DNA of 64,000 nt from Methanoregulaceae archaeon (GTDB taxonomy: Archaea > Halobacteriota > Methanomicrobia > Methanomicrobiales > Methanospirillaceae), in NCBI GenBank assembly GCA_015660885.1, contig JACTUB010000010.1:26802-90801 (forward strand), in the 5' to 3' direction. Positions 36,484 to 45,515 of the stretch are shown here, in pieces. The translations under genes were made by a program, and so were the position numbers. Positions within the stretch are counted from its first letter, which is position 1; each line of letters opens with the position of its first letter. The notes under the pieces are model-generated. The model saw only the letters and a list, made by a program, of their open reading frames with translations, was not told the DNA's origin and did not search any database.

Positions 36484-37689
36484 TCACTCGTGCCTCAGCG
36501 CATCGATCGGGTTGAGGTTCGCTGCCAGCCAAGCCGGATAGACTCCGCAAAGAAGGCAGACGATAATACCAAATCCTACTCCTTCGACAACTGACGTCAT
36601 GGTTGCCACAGTGAAGAGATACTTAGTAGTGCCGAGCATCAGAGCACTTACAGCATATCCGGCAAGGATACAGATAATCCCCCCAATCAGGCTTCCGATT
36701 ACACCAATGATGGCAGACTCGTAGATGAACATGCTCATCACCTCTTTCTTCTGGGTGCCGATGCTGCGCATAATGCCGATCTCTTTGATACGCTCGTTGA
36801 CGGACATCATCAATATATTGAAGATCGAGACTCCTGCAACGACCATGGAGATACCCCCGATGGCCGTGACAAAGGTCGTGACCGTGCCAAAGGTCGAGTA
36901 GATTGTAGCGAGAGTTGCCTTGCTGTCTGTCACGGAAACCGTCTTTTCTTTGATATTCCGGTTGAGCTGGTTCTCGATGATCGTTTTTACGGTTGCGGTA
37001 TCGCCGCTGGTGACCTTTACGACCACTTCATTGTATACATTCTGCGTGTTGTAGGTATTCTGATACCATTCTTTTGTTACAACGAGTGCACTGTCGGTGC
37101 TGATATCGAAGCTCATCCCTCGTTCCTTGATAATACCGGTAACCCTGAGCGTGCCGTATTGCCCGTCAGTGCCGATAGAGATCCGGGAACCGACCTGGAT
37201 ATGATGATCCGCTGCAAATGTCGAGCCCACCAAGCAGCCGGAGTTTTCATTGTTGTAATCTCCAGCTTCAAGATCAGGTAGCAAGTCTTTCTCTTGATTT
37301 GTTGGAATACCGTAAATGGTCGCCACAATATCGTCGCTTCCGACACCCACTTTCATGTGTTCGGATGTTGAAAGTATAGGAATCGCTACATTCGGGGCAA
37401 CTGCCCGTTTAATCTGCTGGTAATTCTGGTCGGTAAGCATCAGGTTTGCAGAACTTCCGCTACCGCCACCACCACCGCCAAAACCACCGCCCCCGCTGTA
37501 TGGGGTGACTATCACGCTGTCCCCTACGGACGAGAGACTTGAGCTAATCTCTTGAGTCATGCTGTTGCCAAGGATACCCATAGCCCCGATAGCGACAACA
37601 CCTATGATGATCCCCAGCATCGCAAGGCTTGAGCGCAGCATATGGATCCGGATGTTTCGTTTGGAGATCTCCCAGAATATCGTGCTCAT
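36484..37689 (-). CDS. ABC transporter permease, MacB/FtsX family
   Basis: Encodes 401 residues. An N-terminal helix (RSSLAMLGIIIGVVAIGAMG) is followed by a periplasm-equivalent domain of about 230 residues containing a Gly-rich linker (residues about 67-80). Three C-terminal helices make the FtsX core, ending VYPAWLAANLNPIDALRHE. MacB-type permeases transmit ATP-driven motion to an extracytoplasmic partner rather than moving substrate through the membrane. It overlaps the ATPase gene by 4 bp. The 3' end is duplicated at 34776-34851. Confidence 0.9.
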   Translation of the reverse strand: MSTIFWEISKRNIRIHMLRSSLAMLGIIIGVVAIGAMGILGNSMTQEISSSLSSVGDSVIVTPYSGGGGFGGGGGGSGSSANLMLTDQNYQQIKRAVAPNVAIPILSTSEHMKVGVGSDDIVATIYGIPTNQEKDLLPDLEAGDYNNENSGCLVGSTFAADHHIQVGSRISIGTDGQYGTLRVTGIIKERGMSFDISTDSALVVTKEWYQNTYNTQNVYNEVVVKVTSGDTATVKTIIENQLNRNIKEKTVSVTDSKATLATIYSTFGTVTTFVTAIGGISMVVAGVSIFNILMMSVNERIKEIGIMRSIGTQKKEVMSMFIYESAIIGVIGSLIGGIICILAGYAVSALMLGTTKYLFTVATMTSVVEGVGFGIIVCLLCGVYPAWLAANLNPIDALRHE

Positions 37690-38357
37690 GCTGCAATTCT
37701 CCCATCAACTATCCGGATTGTCCGGCTCGTGTAACTGGCAACGTTGGAGTCATGAGTCACCACGATGATGGTCGAACCTTTCCTGTTCAGTTCCGTCATG
37801 AGTTCCAAGATGTTTGCCCCGGTCTTCGAATCGAGATTTCCAGTCGGTTCATCGCATAACAGGATGTCCGGATCGTTAATAAGCGCCCGTGCAATTGCAA
37901 CCCTCTGCTGCTGACCTCCCGATAGTTCAAGCGGCGTATGGGTATAGAGTCCTTCTTCGAGTTGCACAGAATGGAGTACTTCAATGGCTTTTTTTGGGTC
38001 AACACTTTTTTGTGATTTGAGCATTTGGGGGAAACTAACATTCTCGATGATGTTTAACAGCGGGAAAAGGTTGAAGTACTGGAAGATGAACCCGATGCGA
38101 TCTCGTCTCAGGTTCGTGAGTTCGACATCGCTCATATCGCGCACACCAATCCCGCTCATGAAGATATCCCCGGTGGTCGGTGTGTCAAGGCACCCCATCA
38201 GGTTCAGCAGCGTTGACTTGCCGGAACCTGATGGCCCCATGATCGAGATGAACTCCCCGCGTTCCACTTCAAATGAGATGTGGTCAAGGGCAGTTACATC
38301 TCCGGCCTTGAGCGGGTAGATTTTAACCACATCGGAGAACTGGATGACCGGCAGCAT
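37686..38357 (-). CDS. ABC transporter ATP-binding protein, MacB/LolD type
   Basis: Encodes 223 residues. Walker A GPSGSGKSTLLNLMG, Q-loop FQYFNLFPLL, signature LSGGQQQRVAIARAL, Walker B DILLCDEPTGNLDSKTG and the switch VVTHDSNVA are all intact. The DEPTGNLDSKTG form is typical of the LolD/MacB group. It pairs with the overlapping permease and the upstream membrane-anchored protein. Confidence 0.94.
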   Translation of the reverse strand: MLPVIQFSDVVKIYPLKAGDVTALDHISFEVERGEFISIMGPSGSGKSTLLNLMGCLDTPTTGDIFMSGIGVRDMSDVELTNLRRDRIGFIFQYFNLFPLLNIIENVSFPQMLKSQKSVDPKKAIEVLHSVQLEEGLYTHTPLELSGGQQQRVAIARALINDPDILLCDEPTGNLDSKTGANILELMTELNRKGSTIIVVTHDSNVASYTSRTIRIVDGRIAA

Positions 38358-38369
38358 GGCGCCCCTCCC

Positions 38370-39632
38370 TTACTGCTTCTTCCGCTTCTTCATGTAGAAA
38401 TACCCGCCCACGCCAAGCACGATGATAATAACTACGACCAGTACCGGGAGTATGCTTGGCTGTGAGCCAGTCTGAGTTGTAGCCTGGGTCAGATCGATAT
38501 TCTGGATGGAGGTGAGGATATTGCCGTCATTGTCTTTATAGGACTGCTGGAGGGGAACGCTTGTCGTACCGTCAGGAACGGTAAAGGTGACCTCAAAACT
38601 GCCGAAGTCGTCACGTTTGAGCGTACCTATAACGTAATTCCTATCGGGTTCCTGTGGCACAGCGGGAGAAAGCGATGTGACCGTGACACCATTTGCATTC
38701 GAAAGACCGGCATTGGTTACATCTCCGGTGACATCGTAGGTCCCGTTGTTGAATGCGATAACAATATGGCTCATCACTGGGTTAGCCCGCAGTTTGTCAG
38801 TCGTAAACTGGATCGGCAGAGTCGAGTTGACGGTGTGGGCATTATCCCCGTTATCGTAATCGACATTCATGAAGAGGTTAGTGGAGGAAACCGGTGTAAC
38901 GGTAAAATTGACCAATGTACTGGTCCCGGCAGGCAGATTCCCAATGTACGTCTTTGCCGGTGTAAGGGTAACATCATTCCCGGTGGCTTCAAAGATGACA
39001 TTTTTTACGTCATTGTCACGGGGGTTGGAGATCTGGACACTGATCGTCTCCTTTACCCCCAGGGTAAAAGCATCCGGCTGGTCAGCAATGGTCATGACAA
39101 GGGGCGTATTGTCCACCTTGACCGGCGTTTTTGAATACATGCCGTCGCCAGCGACGAAGCTTAACGAGAAGGATGGATAATAGGTGCCGGCAGATCTTTC
39201 GGTTCCGACAGAGAATACGAACGACCGGGTCTGGAGAGGCCCGATATTGACAGTGGTGTCATACGATCCGCTGGTGAGAAGGATTTCGTCATCACCAAAG
39301 GTCACATGGTTAACCATGACGCTCTGGTTTGCATTCCCGTTGGTGACATAAAACGTTGCCGTGGCGGTATCCCCGGTAAAGAGGATTGCCGGATCTATCG
39401 TATAGTTTGATACGTATACATTGTTTGCAGCCTGAATAGCATCGGTTATGGTGTCAGCACTTGCCGGAAGTACCAGAAATCCGATGGCTATGAGAAGGAA
39501 CAGGAGCATCACATAGTTGGGATGTGAGCGGCAGGGGGAGGTTTTTCTCCTCTTTCCTGAATCAGCCGGTCTGCGATCTACGGTAAAATCCCGGGCATCC
39601 GGATAAGCTGAAGGATGTGTCACACTAAACAT
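38370..39632 (-). CDS. Membrane-anchored surface protein with CARDB/S-layer-like repeats, partner of the ABC transporter
   Basis: Encodes 420 residues. The start at 39632 follows GAGGA; a later ATG at 39509 would give a shorter signal sequence. A hydrophobic signal segment ending LVLPASAD (about 42-60) precedes three Ig-like beta domains of the COG1361/CARDB kind (FTGDTATATFYVTNGNANQS, LGVKETISVQISNPRDND, YDVTGDVTNAGLSNANG). A C-terminal transmembrane helix and KKRKKQ tail follow. It is probably the extracytoplasmic partner of the ABC pair, comparable in position to MacA. The operon starts at this gene. Confidence 0.82.
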   Translation of the reverse strand: MFSVTHPSAYPDARDFTVDRRPADSGKRRKTSPCRSHPNYVMLLFLLIAIGFLVLPASADTITDAIQAANNVYVSNYTIDPAILFTGDTATATFYVTNGNANQSVMVNHVTFGDDEILLTSGSYDTTVNIGPLQTRSFVFSVGTERSAGTYYPSFSLSFVAGDGMYSKTPVKVDNTPLVMTIADQPDAFTLGVKETISVQISNPRDNDVKNVIFEATGNDVTLTPAKTYIGNLPAGTSTLVNFTVTPVSSTNLFMNVDYDNGDNAHTVNSTLPIQFTTDKLRANPVMSHIVIAFNNGTYDVTGDVTNAGLSNANGVTVTSLSPAVPQEPDRNYVIGTLKRDDFGSFEVTFTVPDGTTSVPLQQSYKDNDGNILTSIQNIDLTQATTQTGSQPSILPVLVVVIIIVLGVGGYFYMKKRKKQ

Positions 39633-39650
39633 TCGTAATTCCTCAATTGA

Positions 39651-39670
39651 GTAGTAATAATTTTTACTAC
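39651..39670. promoter_or_regulatory. Operator palindrome 1 upstream of the surface-protein/ABC operon
   Basis: GTAGTAA-TAATTT-TTACTAC is a perfect 7-bp dyad with a 6-bp AT spacer. It lies 19-38 bp before the start codon of the minus-strand operon, over its expected transcription start. Confidence 0.6.
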
Positions 39671-39718
39671 ATTGTTTTTGTTAAGTTTACAGTACATCCT
39701 TAAAAAAGTATCGTGGAA

Positions 39719-39738
39719 GTAGTAAAATTTTTTACAAC
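39719..39738. promoter_or_regulatory. Operator palindrome 2 between the TrmB gene and the ABC operon
   Basis: GTAGTAA-AATTTT-TTACAAC has the same half-site and spacing as site 1 (one mismatch), with centres 68 bp apart. A third half-site, TTTTTTACAATCC, follows near 39746. The site lies about 40-58 bp before the divergent regulator gene. Confidence 0.6.
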
Positions 39739-39776
39739 CCATCGGTTTTTTACAATCCACGGAGAATGAATATATA

Positions 39777-40625
39777 ATGAGGACTATTCCGGCATCGCTT
39801 GTGAAAGCGCTCAACAATCTCGGGTTATCCAATTATGAGGCGAGTGTCTACGCCGCGCTGGTCCTGTACGATAATGCCGAGGCAAAAGAGATCATCGAGT
39901 TCCTCGAGATCTCAAAGCCGACCGTGTACGAGGCGCTGGATCACCTTGAGGAGATGGGACTTGCTGTCAAACGGATCACAAAACCGGCCCGGTACAGCGC
40001 CATCTCCCCGGATATGGCAATTGACCTTCTCATGGACAAACACCAGAAGGCAGCAGACCAGGCGCTCGAAGCACTCAGGGCCCTGGAGAAAGAGAAGGTA
40101 CGCACCGATAAGGAGGATGCCCTCTGGACTATTTACGGGGACAAGAATATAGAGTATAAGATCCGGGAACTCTTCGGGAAGGCGAAACAGCAGATCAGCT
40201 GTATGATCGGGGAACGGTACGTTCCGTTCATCGAGAATATTAAAATCCGTGATGTATCCCTGCAGTTGATAGTGATCTCTGATAATCCGGAGCTTGAAGG
40301 AAGACTGAAAAAATTATTTCCGGGGGAAAAAACAACAATCCATGTTGTATCTTCAGAGCAATTCAAAGTCCCTCCACCATTTGCCCCACCGGAATTTGAG
40401 AAGATCCATGACCTGATGAAAGTGGAAAATGTTCTGGAACTGATCGTTGATGACGAAGAGCTTCTCATGGTTCCGCCATTTATTTCCGGCAGTGTTTCGG
40501 TCCTGAATACCAGAAACAAGGGATCGATCCTCCAGATGAAGATGATGAGCCAGCTCACCCAGAGACGATTTATAGATGGCGGGGAATTCACGTTTCCCCC
40601 ACATCCAGTTTATAAGAAACAATAA
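39777..40625 (+). CDS. TrmB-family transcriptional regulator
   Basis: Encodes 282 residues. The N-terminal winged helix (LVKALNNLGLSNYEASVYAAL, then EFLEISKPTVYEALDHLEEM and wing KRITKPARYSAISP) is followed by a coiled coil (about 88-112) and a C-terminal phospholipase-D-like sensor domain. TrmB proteins bind palindromes and respond to small ligands, often sugars. It is divergent from the ABC operon across 144 bp that hold two matching palindromes, so it probably controls that operon and itself. Confidence 0.88.
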   Translation: MRTIPASLVKALNNLGLSNYEASVYAALVLYDNAEAKEIIEFLEISKPTVYEALDHLEEMGLAVKRITKPARYSAISPDMAIDLLMDKHQKAADQALEALRALEKEKVRTDKEDALWTIYGDKNIEYKIRELFGKAKQQISCMIGERYVPFIENIKIRDVSLQLIVISDNPELEGRLKKLFPGEKTTIHVVSSEQFKVPPPFAPPEFEKIHDLMKVENVLELIVDDEELLMVPPFISGSVSVLNTRNKGSILQMKMMSQLTQRRFIDGGEFTFPPHPVYKKQ

Positions 40626-40744
40626 TCGTGATATCCGGAAAACTTTTTTTAAAATAAAAACATTCTGTTTTAATTCCAGATTGTGGATTTGTACCCTTTA
40701 TGATTTCCAATTGCGGATTATATTTTTCTTTCTCATTTAAGGTT

Positions 40745-40800
40745 CAGTACTTCTCTAATTTTGGGGAGTATGGTACTTGTCAAAAATTAGAGAAGTACTG
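40745..40800. mobile_element. 56-bp MITE related to the ISH3-like element
   Basis: Identical 18-bp terminal inverted repeats CAGTACTTCTCTAATTTT enclose only 20 bp. The repeats match the ends of the insertion sequence at 32815-34105. A 5-bp direct repeat AGGTT flanks it (40740-40744 and 40801-40805), the mark of true transposition. It is non-coding and lies between the TrmB and permease genes, both of which end toward it. Confidence 0.85.
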
Positions 40801-40875
40801 AGGTTATAAGTTGTTGATTTAATTGATGGAATGCTACCTTAATTGATAAGAATAAACGTGCCATAGCTCGGAAAT

Positions 40876-42882
40876 CTATTTTTCTGCAGGGACCGGCAGG
40901 ATTACCGTCGTGATACCGCTATATTGTAAGCGTCGCTGTACTGCAAATGCGGTCTCGTTATGAAGTAATCTCTGAAACGGATTTTCATGACGGAAAACCA
41001 GCTGCCCAGTAAAAAACGTAGAATTGGGAAACTCCTTTGAGATGTTTTTGCAGAGGGGTACTAACATGTCCACAACGTCGGTTCCGATATCCATCCGGTA
41101 ATCTGAAGCGAAGCCTGATTCACGGGCAAGATCAACGTATTTCATGAGCGATATTCTCGTTGATTCTGCAAGTGCCGTCATTTCAGCTGAACCTTTGAAT
41201 GTACCTGAATCTACTACAGCGATCGAAACAAAAATAAAGTTTTCGTACATACCGGGAAAATTTTTTGTTATGGAATAAAACGTATTTACTCCAAAACCGT
41301 GAAACCCGGAAACCATCTGAACAGCAGTCATTTTGTGGGGATTCACGGGTTCAGTGTTCTTACTGCCGGTAGCCGGAATAACTTCGAGCAGAGTATCTAA
41401 TTTCCTTAACCCTTTTGTAATATTCTGGTAATGGTCATGGATCAGAAAGCAGAACGCAACGAGTATAGATGTGAGAAATAACGTGAACCAGCCACCCTCG
41501 CCAATCTTTTCATAGAGGGTAATTAGGAGAATAGTACTGCATAAAACGAACCCGATAATATGAATAGGTATATGCTTTTTCCAGTTCTTTTCAGTCGCTC
41601 GATTTTTATAAAAGAATCGTGCCATCCCGAATTGGGATAAAGAAAATGTGATAAATACATTAATTGCATACATGGTGACGAGAAATACGATAGACCCGTG
41701 CGAAAAGATCATGAGTAATAGTGCTGATCCACCCATCAGGAGGATCCCATTTGTCATGGTGAGCCGCTCAGACAAAAGGGAAAACGATCGAGGAAGCCAC
41801 GAATCGTTTGCCATGTTTGCCATGACCCGTGGACCATCAATAAACCCAGTCTGGGCCGCCACAAAAAGGAGGGCACTCTCTGAAAGAATGGTGACCAAGG
41901 TGATAACGCCTCCAAAAGGCAGGCCCCCAAATATATTTGCCGCCAGTACTGCATTGAGGGTCTGTCCCTGAACAGGGTGAATATTCCATAGGAGATAGCA
42001 GAGGAAGAGTCCGCCAGAAAGGATGGCAAGTGAAATCGCCATGTATCCCATAGTCCGCTTTCCGGTTTTTTCTCTGGGCTCGCGCATAATCTGCATCCCG
42101 TTTGCAACTGCTTCGATACCTGTATATGTACCTCCACCAAGTGAATATGCCCTGAAGAAAATAGCCAGAACTCCTATCATACCAACGGCTGCCAGATCGT
42201 GGGAAAGTCCGTTCTGGAATCCATCAGCAACCACACCGATTTGAGGAGCATGAGCAAAAATCCCGTAGCCAAGGAGCAATCCATGGGCTACGATGAACAC
42301 AAGAAATACAGGGGCTAGAGTCATTACTGACTCTTTGACCCCCCGTAGGTTCAGTACAATGAGCACAACAACGAACAAGCAGGCTACCACTAATTTAAAC
42401 GGCTGGTACGAATAGGGTAAAAAAGAGAAGATTGCGTCAGCACATGCTGCAATGGAAACAGTGATGGTCAGCATGTAATCGATGAGAAGTGCACTTCCTG
42501 ATATGACACCAGCACGCTGACTGATTGTATGAGTGGCGACAATATATCCTCCACCTCCTCCAGGGTAATGTTCGATGATGCGGGTGTAGGCATATGAGAT
42601 AATAAATACAGTTACTGCGGTGCCCAATGCGAGGAAAATTGCAAGATAGGTATGTCCACCAAGTGCAATGAACGCTTCAGGTGGTCCGTAGGATGATGAC
42701 GAGACACCATCGGCTCCCAGCCCGATCCAGGCAAGAACAGGGATTAAGGCAATCTTATGAAATATATGAGGATCTTCGATGTTTTTCTTAGCGCCAATAA
42801 TGGTTCTACGTGCCCCATCCCGAATATCCTCCCAATTCCATGATTCCTTGAGTTTCAAGGTATCTTCCACTGACAGCTGCAC
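40876..42882 (-). CDS. APC-superfamily permease with cytoplasmic C-terminal domain (KimA/YdaO-like)
   Basis: Encodes 668 residues with about 12 transmembrane helices. The first begins GLGADGVSSSSYGPPEAF, which resembles the pore segment of KimA-type K+ importers. YPGGGGGYIVA and GGGTYTGIEAVANGM are typical APC unwound-helix glycine runs. The last ~160 residues form a soluble domain. K+ uptake is a fair guess by similarity, but amino-acid transport cannot be excluded. An N-terminal amphipathic stretch (LKESWNWEDIRDGARR) precedes the first helix. Confidence 0.8.
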   Translation of the reverse strand: MQLSVEDTLKLKESWNWEDIRDGARRTIIGAKKNIEDPHIFHKIALIPVLAWIGLGADGVSSSSYGPPEAFIALGGHTYLAIFLALGTAVTVFIISYAYTRIIEHYPGGGGGYIVATHTISQRAGVISGSALLIDYMLTITVSIAACADAIFSFLPYSYQPFKLVVACLFVVVLIVLNLRGVKESVMTLAPVFLVFIVAHGLLLGYGIFAHAPQIGVVADGFQNGLSHDLAAVGMIGVLAIFFRAYSLGGGTYTGIEAVANGMQIMREPREKTGKRTMGYMAISLAILSGGLFLCYLLWNIHPVQGQTLNAVLAANIFGGLPFGGVITLVTILSESALLFVAAQTGFIDGPRVMANMANDSWLPRSFSLLSERLTMTNGILLMGGSALLLMIFSHGSIVFLVTMYAINVFITFSLSQFGMARFFYKNRATEKNWKKHIPIHIIGFVLCSTILLITLYEKIGEGGWFTLFLTSILVAFCFLIHDHYQNITKGLRKLDTLLEVIPATGSKNTEPVNPHKMTAVQMVSGFHGFGVNTFYSITKNFPGMYENFIFVSIAVVDSGTFKGSAEMTALAESTRISLMKYVDLARESGFASDYRMDIGTDVVDMLVPLCKNISKEFPNSTFFTGQLVFRHENPFQRLLHNETAFAVQRRLQYSGITTVILPVPAEK

Positions 42883-43232
42883 ATGTCATTTCTAATATAA
42901 TCAGGATTCATCGGAGGTCTTGGGAAAAATTCAAAGAATTGATATTTAAAATCCACCAAGAGTTTTGTATTGATAGTGCAATTAAATTTTCTTATATTTT
43001 ATTTTTATTTTTTTTTTCGTTCTGTTGCATCTGCAGGACGGTTAAAAAATTAATGTTGAAATGTTCTAATGATGCCATTTCTGTTAAGTCCCGTCAATGC
43101 AACAGCACCCAATTTCCTTCTTTTTATAGATTAGATGGTTCTGACGGATCGCAATTGGATATGTTTTGGGGTGCAAAATTAAAAGTCGGGATAGAGCAAG
43201 ATATCGATAGTGAAACACGATTGTGATTTTTT
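42883..43232. other. AT-rich intergenic region
   Basis: No convincing gene. A frame of 95 codons on the plus strand has no ribosome-binding site and a composition like random AT-rich DNA. A short repeat-like stretch, CTGTTGCATCTGCAG, is present near 43021. Confidence 0.4.
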
Positions 43233-43382
43233 ATGAACTATACTATAAATGATGTTGCTGTCTGGACTATCATACTCATAATTACATACGCATTTTTCCG
43301 ATGCATTTTAAGAGCACGCGATTGGTGGAGGGACAGAATGGGACACGATTCGTTGGAGCGTTGGCGGAAGAAGAGACAATGA
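43233..43382 (+). CDS. Very small single-helix membrane protein (49 aa)
   Basis: ATG at 43233 follows GTGAT five bases upstream. The peptide has one hydrophobic helix (VAVWTIILIITYAFFRCIL) followed by a strongly charged tail (RARDWWRDRMGHDSLERW). Such signal-anchor miniproteins are common in archaea, but no family is known to me. Confidence 0.45.
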   Translation: MNYTINDVAVWTIILIITYAFFRCILRARDWWRDRMGHDSLERWRKKRQ

Positions 43383-43408
43383 GAATTGTCTATTAGTATT
43401 GGCATCTC

Positions 43409-43576
43409 TTAAAAAAATTTTATTGAGAATTTTTTTGCAGCTTCAGAAACTATCGCCGTAACCATCAGACTAATACTACAAATTAAGAGTAAATAGCTGA
43501 ATTGATACACAAACATGAATAATATACCAAGCAATCCTAGCAGTCCAAAAGCAACGTTAGTAAGATCAAACACCAT
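43409..43576 (-). CDS. Very small two-helix membrane protein (55 aa)
   Basis: ATG at 43576 follows the strong site CGGAGGG. The peptide contains two hydrophobic stretches (LTNVAFGLLGLLGILFMF and FSYLLLICSISLMVTAIV) and a basic end (AAKKFSIKFF). Its stop is 26 bp from that of the 49-aa gene on the other strand. The ribosome-binding site makes it credible. Confidence 0.5.
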   Translation of the reverse strand: MVFDLTNVAFGLLGLLGILFMFVYQFSYLLLICSISLMVTAIVSEAAKKFSIKFF

Positions 43577-43764
43577 AACCCTCCGCAACTCTTGTATTTG
43601 TAAATATATGGTGATTCATATAAACCGTTTCTAGTTCGGCATCAAGTTTTTTACATAAAATTTTGACTCACGCCTAAGCCGCACGAAGTAAAATATCCTC
43701 CTTTTTTTTCTTTTACGACACTTCGTTAGATTCTTTTTAAAATCCTGAGGAATTCATGTTGTCG

Positions 43765-44358
43765 TTATTGTCGAATACCGGAGGTTACAAGGATATGACC
43801 CAAAAATAGCCGTCTCAGTGCTTGGCCTTCCAATCCTGCCTGTTCAAACATATTTCGTACCTCATTCTGATTACGAAGTTGGCCGTGACCGCGATGAACA
43901 AATCTTAAAAAGAATGGGAGAGGTGCTATATCAGCGAGAAAGAATTGACCCCCGGGACGTAAGACACGCCGTATCTCACGTATCCCCTGTAATTGGTCCG
44001 ACCAATGATGAAAAGAAGTAGTACTGAAAACGAGATCAACGGACATATCCGGTAAAGGGATCGATTCTGCAGGACTAACGATAAACGTGGAATCCCGCAT
44101 CATTTGTCGGGCCTTTTTTACCATCCCTTCCGCCGGATCTACACCAGTCAGCCGTGCTTGAGGCCAGCGTTCCCTCGCCTTTCGCAACAGTCTCCCGGTT
44201 CCGCATCCGACATCCACGATATCTTTGGGAGTAAATTCCCTATTGACTGAGTTAAGAACTTCTTTATGGATGCGATCGAAATACAAGTGCTGTAGCCATG
44301 AATCCTCATAAGTGCCTGACCAGATATTAAATTTCTTAACATCATCGTTGATGTTCAT
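43765..44358 (-). CDS. Class I SAM-dependent methyltransferase
   Basis: Encodes 197 residues from the ATG at 44358; GTGAGGTC lies 8 bases before it, so a GTG 15 bases further up is less likely. Motif I is IVDVGCGTGRLLRKA, motif II LTGVDPAEGMV, motif III SVDLVFSTTSFHHWSD and motif IV LRPGGQFFLADIAP. This is the UbiE/BioC-like small-molecule methyltransferase fold; the substrate is unknown. It is divergent from another methyltransferase 200 bp away. Confidence 0.85.
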   Translation of the reverse strand: MNINDDVKKFNIWSGTYEDSWLQHLYFDRIHKEVLNSVNREFTPKDIVDVGCGTGRLLRKARERWPQARLTGVDPAEGMVKKARQMMRDSTFIVSPAESIPLPDMSVDLVFSTTSFHHWSDQLQGIREIRRVLRPGGQFFLADIAPLPFFLRFVHRGHGQLRNQNEVRNMFEQAGLEGQALRRLFLGHILVTSGIRQ

Positions 44359-44560
44359 ATCCCTTGACCTCACGTTAGTTGTCCATAATCGATTACTCTA
44401 CCCGAAATTTAATTTCCCATTATATATGCTTTGGAGTGCATAAGATGAAAGTGTTATTTTCTTCATTGATGCCCCGTTCCTGTGACTTATTTTATATGAG
44501 CCCAGAATATAAAAAAATTGAAATCTTTAATCACATAAACAATTTAATACTGGGAATAAA

Positions 44561-45328
44561 ATGACAGATCCGACTTTAATAAAATCATTCGGAAAATCAG
44601 TGAGAGAATTCTGGCACGCCCTTCTTCTTATCATTCCAATAACTTTCAGCTATTTCTTGTTCATGATAAAAAATCGGGCACTGCCTCCGGAGAAGAAATC
44701 TGAATTATTCTGGAACATGGGCGCCAAGAATATGGATAACTATGGAGAGAATGAGGGGCTCAAAAAGTTGGAGAGGATTAGAACTGAAAAATTGAAAAAA
44801 TACCTGACTGGCAAAAGCAATGTGCTTGATTATGGGTGTGGGACAGGGACAATAGCCGTACAATTCTCCAATCTTGTAACAAGGATGCAGGGTATTGATT
44901 ATGCAGCAGGCATGATAGAGGCAGCACAAAGAAAAGCAGCGGTGAACAGGATTGAAAATGCTAGTTTCATAAAAACAACTATCTTTGATGAACGGTTGGA
45001 TAAGGGATCCTATGATGTAGTTATTGCCTGGGGTATCCTGCATCTTGTTGACGATCGTAAGCACGTTATCGACAGGATATATGAATTATTAAAACCGGGC
45101 GGACTCCTTCTTTCCGCAACAGAATGTCTCGGAGAGAAGAAGACATCGATTACATCGTTTCTTGCTCTTCTGATGAAGATCGGAATATTCCCGATAATGC
45201 TGAAGTATTTTTCTATTACTGAACTGGAAAGCACAATAACCGGTGCCCACTTTCAGATCATCGAGAAAGTGACAATGGCAGATAATCCAGTGTCCTGCTT
45301 CATAGCAGCTAAGAAACTGCAACAATAA
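44561..45328 (+). CDS. Membrane-anchored class I SAM methyltransferase
   Basis: Encodes 255 residues. An N-terminal hydrophobic helix (LLLIIPITFSYFLFMI, about 17-35) precedes the methyltransferase domain: VLDYGCGTGTIAVQF, MQGIDYAAGMIEAA, SYDVVIAWGILHLVDD and LLKPGGLLLSATECLG. The membrane tether suggests a lipid or membrane-bound substrate. The start ATGA overlaps the stop of a doubtful small upstream frame. The gene is AT-rich. Confidence 0.82.
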   Translation: MTDPTLIKSFGKSVREFWHALLLIIPITFSYFLFMIKNRALPPEKKSELFWNMGAKNMDNYGENEGLKKLERIRTEKLKKYLTGKSNVLDYGCGTGTIAVQFSNLVTRMQGIDYAAGMIEAAQRKAAVNRIENASFIKTTIFDERLDKGSYDVVIAWGILHLVDDRKHVIDRIYELLKPGGLLLSATECLGEKKTSITSFLALLMKIGIFPIMLKYFSITELESTITGAHFQIIEKVTMADNPVSCFIAAKKLQQ

Positions 45329-45515
45329 CGGAAAAAATTACTTCCTATGTTAGGAAATGTTCCGATGTCCGGAATTGAATTTTTAAAAATAGAGTTTATT
45401 TTTTCAATCGCCTTTTGCACTTTAAAAATGACATCTGCCGAAATGTAGTGCAAATTGTGAGCAGGTTCGCTCGTTCTCCCTCTACCTGCTGGGTTGCACA
45501 GATTGCAAAGTGAGC

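Noticed and set aside
42939..43226. 95-codon frame on the plus strand
   Set aside because: AT-rich chance frame with a long Phe run; no start signal.
44379..44564. 61-codon frame overlapping the start of the membrane methyltransferase gene
   Set aside because: The 4-bp overlap is suggestive of coupling, but the start is weak and the peptide has no structure I can support.
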